From the NCBI GenBank assembly GCA_963682175.1, contig OY821771.1:29718201-29782200 (forward strand): 64,000 nucleotides of DNA, read 5' to 3'. This document shows positions 59,003 through 64,000 of the stretch, in pieces. Position numbers and translations under genes: made by a program. Source of the stretch: Triglochin maritima (lineage: Eukaryota; Streptophyta; Magnoliopsida; Alismatales; Juncaginaceae). Under the pieces are notes generated by a model. The model saw only the letters and a program-made list of their open reading frames with translations. It was not told the DNA's origin and ran no database searches. Position 1 is the first letter of the stretch. Every line of letters starts with the position of its first letter.

Positions 59003-61708
59003 TGTTTCGATTAAGCTTAAACCGCAAGTGCACGGCCACGATGAAACGGTGACAAGTACGGGTCTAGTCCACAAGGAGGTGTGTCAACTCTGATTCTTTG
59101 CAAATCAAGTGGAAAATAAAGGGAGAGAAGAAGTTGATTAAACTAAACTAAGTTACACTAAACTAACAAGCAACAAACAAGGAAGATGAAAGTGAGAGGA
59201 ATTGAAAGTAAACTAAGTAACAATCAAAGCAAGATCAAATTCCGAAAGAAAACCCCCCAAAGGGTGGAGTGTGTGTACACATTTAATTAGATGATGAATG
59301 ATGCATCAATAAGGCACAAGTGTAGGATGTGTTTCATGCATAGGAAGTACCTAATGGTTGTGGCAAAACCTATCAATCAAATCACTAACCTAGTTGATTA
59401 ACATGAGCACAAACAAGTTGATTATTAAGAACTTAAACAAACATGGAAGTACTTAATGATTATGGCTAAATTGATCAAGCTAAGTATTCTCTTTTAAACA
59501 AACAAGCGTGCATTCACATTCATCACATATTGCATAAGATAGCATTCATTCTCATTCTTCGTTACATGTATAAACATCATTTCCACCCCCAAAGGGGAAT
59601 GAAACTACTCACTACACATTAAGCTAGCAATTGTATTAATGAAAAAAGACATTCTGCTAATTATACTAAGATTAAGATGAATGGAATGTGTTCTAAAAGT
59701 TTTACTTTTATATGTCAATTATTATGAATTGGATGTGCAAACATTTTGTTCCTTGATTATGGTATTCATCTTTTGGAAGTGTTAAGGAAAAGGTGTTTGG
59801 TCCTTAACCGTAGAACTCTAAAAGATAATGGTTTACATAAATCAAAATTTATTCACAATCATGGTAATTAACATGGAACATTAATCACCGAGATAAGATT
59901 GTTGTGTTGGTCATCGATTGTTGTAGCTCTACAAATAATTGACGACACGAGTATATAAAAGAGGAAAAGATTACTTTTATATATTGAATAGACCTAACAA
60001 GTAAAATATTATGGAATTGTGTTTCGTGTCATTAATGTTTTACTGTGTCTTGGATCCTAAGATATGAGACTTATATCTTTTCACTCAAGAAGTGCTTAAT
60101 TTGATTATTGTCAAATCATATCAATGAGTATAGTGATAAAAACAATAGTTTTTTGTAGACCGAAGGTGACACGGTCGTCCGATGAATATTCTCCAGGAAA
60201 ATTTTGGTGGGTCAACGGTCGTCCTAATTTTTCCAGAGAATTTTTCTCATGCATATTCGGTCGACCGTCTAGCTCACGGTCCACCGAACTTGTGATAAAA
60301 CCGAATGATTCGGATAACCGAGAAGAATTCTCGGTCAACCGTACAGTACGATTTTTGCCAGAATTATTAAGAGAATAATTAGATCATGGGTTGGATTAAT
60401 TCCAGATTTGATCAAACATTTTTTAGGATGCTTATGTGGCAATTTGAGATTAATTTTAGGAGATAATAAGCAAGAGATCATGACTAAAGAATAGTTCTTC
60501 ATAATGATGTTTTGGGAGCCTATAAAAGGACCCCTCATCCTACTTGTTTATGTTAATGCAAAGAAATTTCTCTCATTAATCTCTCCCTTAATCACCACGA
60601 AAATCTCTTAATAGTTTTATGTTTTGGAGATAGAAATCTCAGGAGCATAAAAATGGGTTATTAGCTAGATTCCAAGCTTAATTAGAGATTGATTGGTTAG
60701 CACCTTTCTCTCTAATCTTGTTTTGAGTTTGGTGAACACTTGGAGCCGAATCGGCGGGCGATTCGACGAGTAACGAAACTCCGGATCTTCTGAAAGGTTT
60801 TAGTGAATTTTTGGGTATGATCCTCTATCCTTTGTTTATTTTAATATGTGTAGGAATGCATGATATTAGAATAAACAAATACATGTACGTAAAATCAATG
60901 AAAATATGAAATCAATCTTGTATGTTTGTATTAATTTTTTTAAGATATATACATACATAGTGACACGAAATCCTACATAAGAGACCAAACTAAGCTAAAC
61001 ATGTAAACATTAAAAAATACAACCTTTAGAACAAACTAAGAAAAATTATTTTATGGATAACTCAAGTTACAAGCAGCATTCTTCTCCACTTGAGTTTTGC
61101 TTTATGGCTTTACTTCAAGTAGAGAGAATGGCCACCAAGAAATGCTTAGATTACAATGCTTAGACATGAGAAAGGGCAACTCAGAACAATCCCCCGGTGT
61201 GGGACTAATAAACATTCCCAAAATAGACAAAACACATGACCCATATTCAACAGAAACGGGGTCCGACTTTGAGCAAAAGGGACCGCCAATTAGCGGTGTT
61301 GGGTTGCCAATTGGCGGTTATGTTTTGTTGGATGCAATCCCATTCCAGATATGTTCTTAAGAGCGTCATTGCTTCACGTAGGGTGCACTCGGATCAGTTG
61401 TTAGAGTATGAGCCCGAATCTAATTGCCAAAATACTCCTCATTATAGTGTGGAGTTTCTCGGTTTGCTATTTGGTCCTTATGGGCTTAAGTCCAGGTCAT
61501 TCTCTCTTGCAAATGGATCTTTGTGAATGACAGAAAGGTCCATTATGCTTCATTTAAGTCATCTCTTCTTACGTTTCAGTCATTTTTCTTTTCTCTTCTA
61601 TTTTTATTACCTAATACCTGAAATATAACAACACACTCGAGTAGCACAATATTGGGATAAAATTAAGGATATATAACATGAATATGATGCATGATTTTCT
61701 ACTAATCA
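59003..61708 (-). repeat. 5' LTR of Athila-like element, split by a solo LTR
   Basis: On plus it runs from TGTTTCGATTAAGC to CTACTAATCA. Without the insertion at 59678-60977 and its duplicated 5 bp it is about 1.4 kb, matching 51909-53254. Two dyads related to ACCGCCAATTGGCGGT lie at about 61282-61320. Confidence 0.9.
59678..60977 (+). mobile_element. Solo LTR, copia family A, TSD TAAGA
   Basis: A 1300-bp LTR from TGAATGGAATG to AATCCTACA, flanked by TAAGA (59673-59677 and 60978-60982), lies inside the 5' LTR of the Athila-like element. It is shorter than its relatives because part of the middle is missing (about 60110-60150 against 780-1340). Dyads CGGTCGACCG and CGGTCCACCGAA lie at 60258-60290. 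Confidence 0.93.
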
Positions 61709-61713
61709 GTAGC

Positions 61714-62458
61714 CCCAAGAAGAATGCCTTGGTACTTCATCTTCAAAAAGGTACCATGTAATAATAATAGTGGCCAAGAACCATCTCTAAACCCGCCTAC
61801 ACTGCCATTAAATGCCAAAAAAATTCTTCCATACCGTCGGCTTTAGGTGTTCCAATTCAAGTCCACTAAAGAACCTAGATTGCTTGAAAGTACAACCTCT
61901 CGATACCAAACATATCTATCAAAATACTTACTTTCATCTCCGTATAACTTATTCATTGCTAGCTCTTTACCTTGTCGGGCTCGAATGTATGGTATTTTCA
62001 CCCCAAGTTCACGAGATATATATGTTTTAAATTCACATGGTCGATACATTGGCCATTGTTTCAACATAGGCACAATGATGTCAACAACAAAACTCTTTGA
62101 TGTTATGGGATGATCTGTTGTTCCAATTCCACCGCCACCACAAGTTCGTTCTTTCACAAGTTCTTTTATGAGAAAACGACCAGAACTTGATGATTTGATT
62201 GTATGCACACACCATAAACAATTATCCTTGTCACATCGTGCGGTAAGTTTGGAAGGACAATGTTTCATAAACTTGTAGTTGAAATCATAAGATATTGCAT
62301 ACTTTGTGAGACATTTCCAAAATGTTATAGCATTTTCAAATTCTTGACCGACACTTTCAATCTTCATTTCCCAACAATCGATCAGTCTATTCAGAGTACT
62401 TGTACCACTACCAGATTGCTTCATCCAATCTTCAACGGTATAAAACTATATCTTATCT
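61714..62458 (-). pseudogene. MudrA-type MULE transposase, N-terminal piece
   Basis: The minus frame 62424-61843 carries a MuDR-type zinc-binding DNA-binding region (KYAISYDFNYKFM, ARCDKDNCLWCVHT, ERTCGG) and the linker (YISRELGVKIPYIRARQGKELA). After a stop at 61843 the core begins with RIFLAFNGSVGGF and LHGTFLKMKYQGILLGA, where the first catalytic Asp of the usual DGT motif reads His. It continues at 51908 across the Athila-like element. Upstream it is cut by the LTR at 62459. Confidence 0.88.
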
Positions 62459-64000
62459 GTAGGATTTCATGTTTAATTATACATATATATTTTTCGAATT
62501 TTTATGTATAATAAGGATCAATTTTCAATTTTCTAGAATCTATTGCATGCATCGGTTTGTTTTAACAAACTAGTTTCAAAAACTCTATTAAAACAAACAT
62601 GAAGGAGCTCCGAAATTCATACCTAGAAGTTCTCTAAAACTTCTCGAAGATTCGGAGACGGTTGGGATGCTCCTCGCTGCGCCGGATGCCTCCGAGTATT
62701 CACCAAACTCTAAACAAGATCGGAGAGAGGGAAGCTAGTCTCTCAATCTCCGATTGGGTTTAGAATCTAATTACTAACCCCTCTTTAGTTCCCTTTAGAA
62801 GATGACCTCTGAAGAACTAAAACTAAACTTAAGAATTAAGGAATTTTCGTGGAGAATTATGGAGAGAGATTTTGCATAAGAAAAATAATGAATTAATTAA
62901 GGAGGTAATGAGATAACCTTGTATTTATAGGTTATCTCCAAATTACCTATTCATGTGCAACCTCTTGCCCATGATCCCATGCAAAATTCCATCTAACCAT
63001 CCATTATTTATTAATAAATAATATTAACCACGAATTAAATCAATTATGGACCAATTCCATGCATGATCTAATTAATTCTTAAATTAATTCTGCAGAAAAC
63101 CGTCTGGACCGGTCGACCGTTACTGTTCATCGGTCGACCGGTACTGTTCATCATGGACCGGTTACTGTTCATCGGTCGACCGGTTACTGTTCATCGGTCG
63201 ACTGGGTACTGTTCATCGGTTGACTTTTGCACAGTACTGCAGACTGGTCAAATTTTGGTTTAACCCCTACAAAATTTGACATTTCGGGATTAGTAGTAAA
63301 TTCACAACTTATGAAACATATTATCCTATGTAATGTCAACTCATTACACCCCATAATATTTACATCACATATGAATTTAATTTAGATTCTAATTATGTTA
63401 TTAATCACAACATAATCTTGATTTTGCTTGTTCACCCCATGTGTCATATTTTCTACATGAAACCCGACACATCCTTATGAACTCAAAATCCCCATTTCTT
63501 GTTTCCCAGTTTTGTGGTGTGACCTATGGGAGGATCTAGACTAAGTTGGCAGTGATATTAAGAGCTTAATATCACAAGCTATAAGCGGTATCTAGCTACA
63601 CATTATAGCTCCCAATTAGTTAGATGTCTTAATTCCACTCGAACCAAAACACGATCCATTTAGTGATGGAGTGCACCACTTGTGTCCGTCCCTTGCCTCA
63701 TGATATTAAGAATACACACAAAGTAGTATTGTGTCATCTTTGTATTAGTATTCATTTCTTGATCTCTTTAAGCTAGTTATAAATATGTGACTTAACTCAA
63801 ATCACATTGTGCACATTATAACTTTGCTTTATCAAGGGACCCACTAATATCATCACTCAATTAAGAGGGGCAATGATAATCTTTTGACTAACTATCTTCT
63901 CCAACGAAAGTTATACTTAACCAACCGATGTCTTTACACTACACTGATCGATAGTTCAAGACACTGATCTAATTAAGTATTCCTTAAGTGATCAGATATA
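62459..64000 (-). repeat. Copia family-A LTR, minus, runs off the window
   Basis: On plus it starts TGTAGGATTTCATG and follows, in reverse complement, the solo LTR at 19277-21323 closely up to the window end, which corresponds to about 19670 there. Roughly 390 bp are missing beyond the window. Whether it is solo or part of a full element cannot be seen. The MudrA-type gene continues up to its edge. Confidence 0.88.
63106..63228. repeat. Minisatellite of CGGTCGACCG units in LTR
   Basis: About five units of roughly 22 bp read TACTGTTCATCGGTCGACCG, with small variants and one short unit, at the position where the sister LTR (20447-20671) has dispersed dyads. Confidence 0.85.

Larger units (their letters stand above)
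51909..61708 (-). mobile_element. Athila-like Ty3/gypsy element lacking RT and integrase, TSD GTAGC
   Basis: The element is about 9.8 kb including a nested solo LTR, in minus orientation. Its LTRs are 51909-53254 (3') and 59003-61708 (5', split). The internal domain is 53255-59002. Flanking duplications are GTAGC at 51904-51908 and 61709-61713. The primer site is of tRNA-Asp type. Gag and protease can be read, but no RT, RNase H or integrase motif is visible in the 5.7-kb internal domain, so mobilisation would need enzymes from elsewhere. Confidence 0.9.

Overview
This window reads as plant nuclear DNA, almost certainly from an angiosperm. The evidence is a Sirevirus-type Ty1/copia element, an Athila-like Ty3/gypsy element with a tRNA-Asp-type primer site, MudrA-type and FAR1-type Mutator-like (MULE) transposases, CACTA and hAT elements, and one intact NDR1/HIN1-like host gene. 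I found no tRNA, rRNA or CRISPR. All calls come from reading the sequence; no search was run.

Layout. 1-339 is the 3' end of a copia element. It shares a single LTR (340-12692) with a second, degenerate copia element (12693-18474), giving an internal-LTR-internal-LTR chain. That shared LTR is split by a complete Sirevirus-like element (1746-12180, target duplication ATAAG). A solo LTR of the first copia family (19277-21323) sits in an older copia relic. 21.5-31 kb holds two copies of a palindrome-rich non-autonomous MULE-like element (21562-22698, 29902-30872) and an Athila-like remnant (24670-29060) that contains two further solo LTRs. 31-32 kb carries the only intact host gene, NHL6-like (31176-31940). 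32.3-36 kb holds two hAT-type and at least one CACTA-type non-autonomous element.

From 39.5 kb to 62.5 kb the backbone is one dead MudrA-type transposase gene on the minus strand. It was cut into four pieces by a solo LTR (39985-42138), a large FAR1-type MULE (about 42360-51605) and an Athila-like gypsy element (51909-61708, target duplication GTAGC), which itself carries a solo LTR. A further LTR (62459 to beyond the window) interrupts its 5' side.

The most unusual part is the FAR1-type element. It has a FAR1/FHY3-like transposase gene on plus converging on a minus-strand gene that encodes an N-terminal plant-mobile-domain-like region, a long E/K/R-rich helix and a C-terminal Ulp1 (C48) SUMO-protease-like domain. 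The same 21-bp satellite (core GTTCCTTTTTAAGT) fills an intron of both genes, in the same sense relative to each gene, and also fills the intergenic space. This makes a long inverted repeat around the protease exons. Each gene is broken by premature TGA codons.

Several unrelated LTR families here carry clusters of short CGG...CCG dyads (CGGTCGACCG, CCGCCAATTGGCGG, GCGGC..GCCGC), and a MULE copy has captured an LTR fragment containing one such set.
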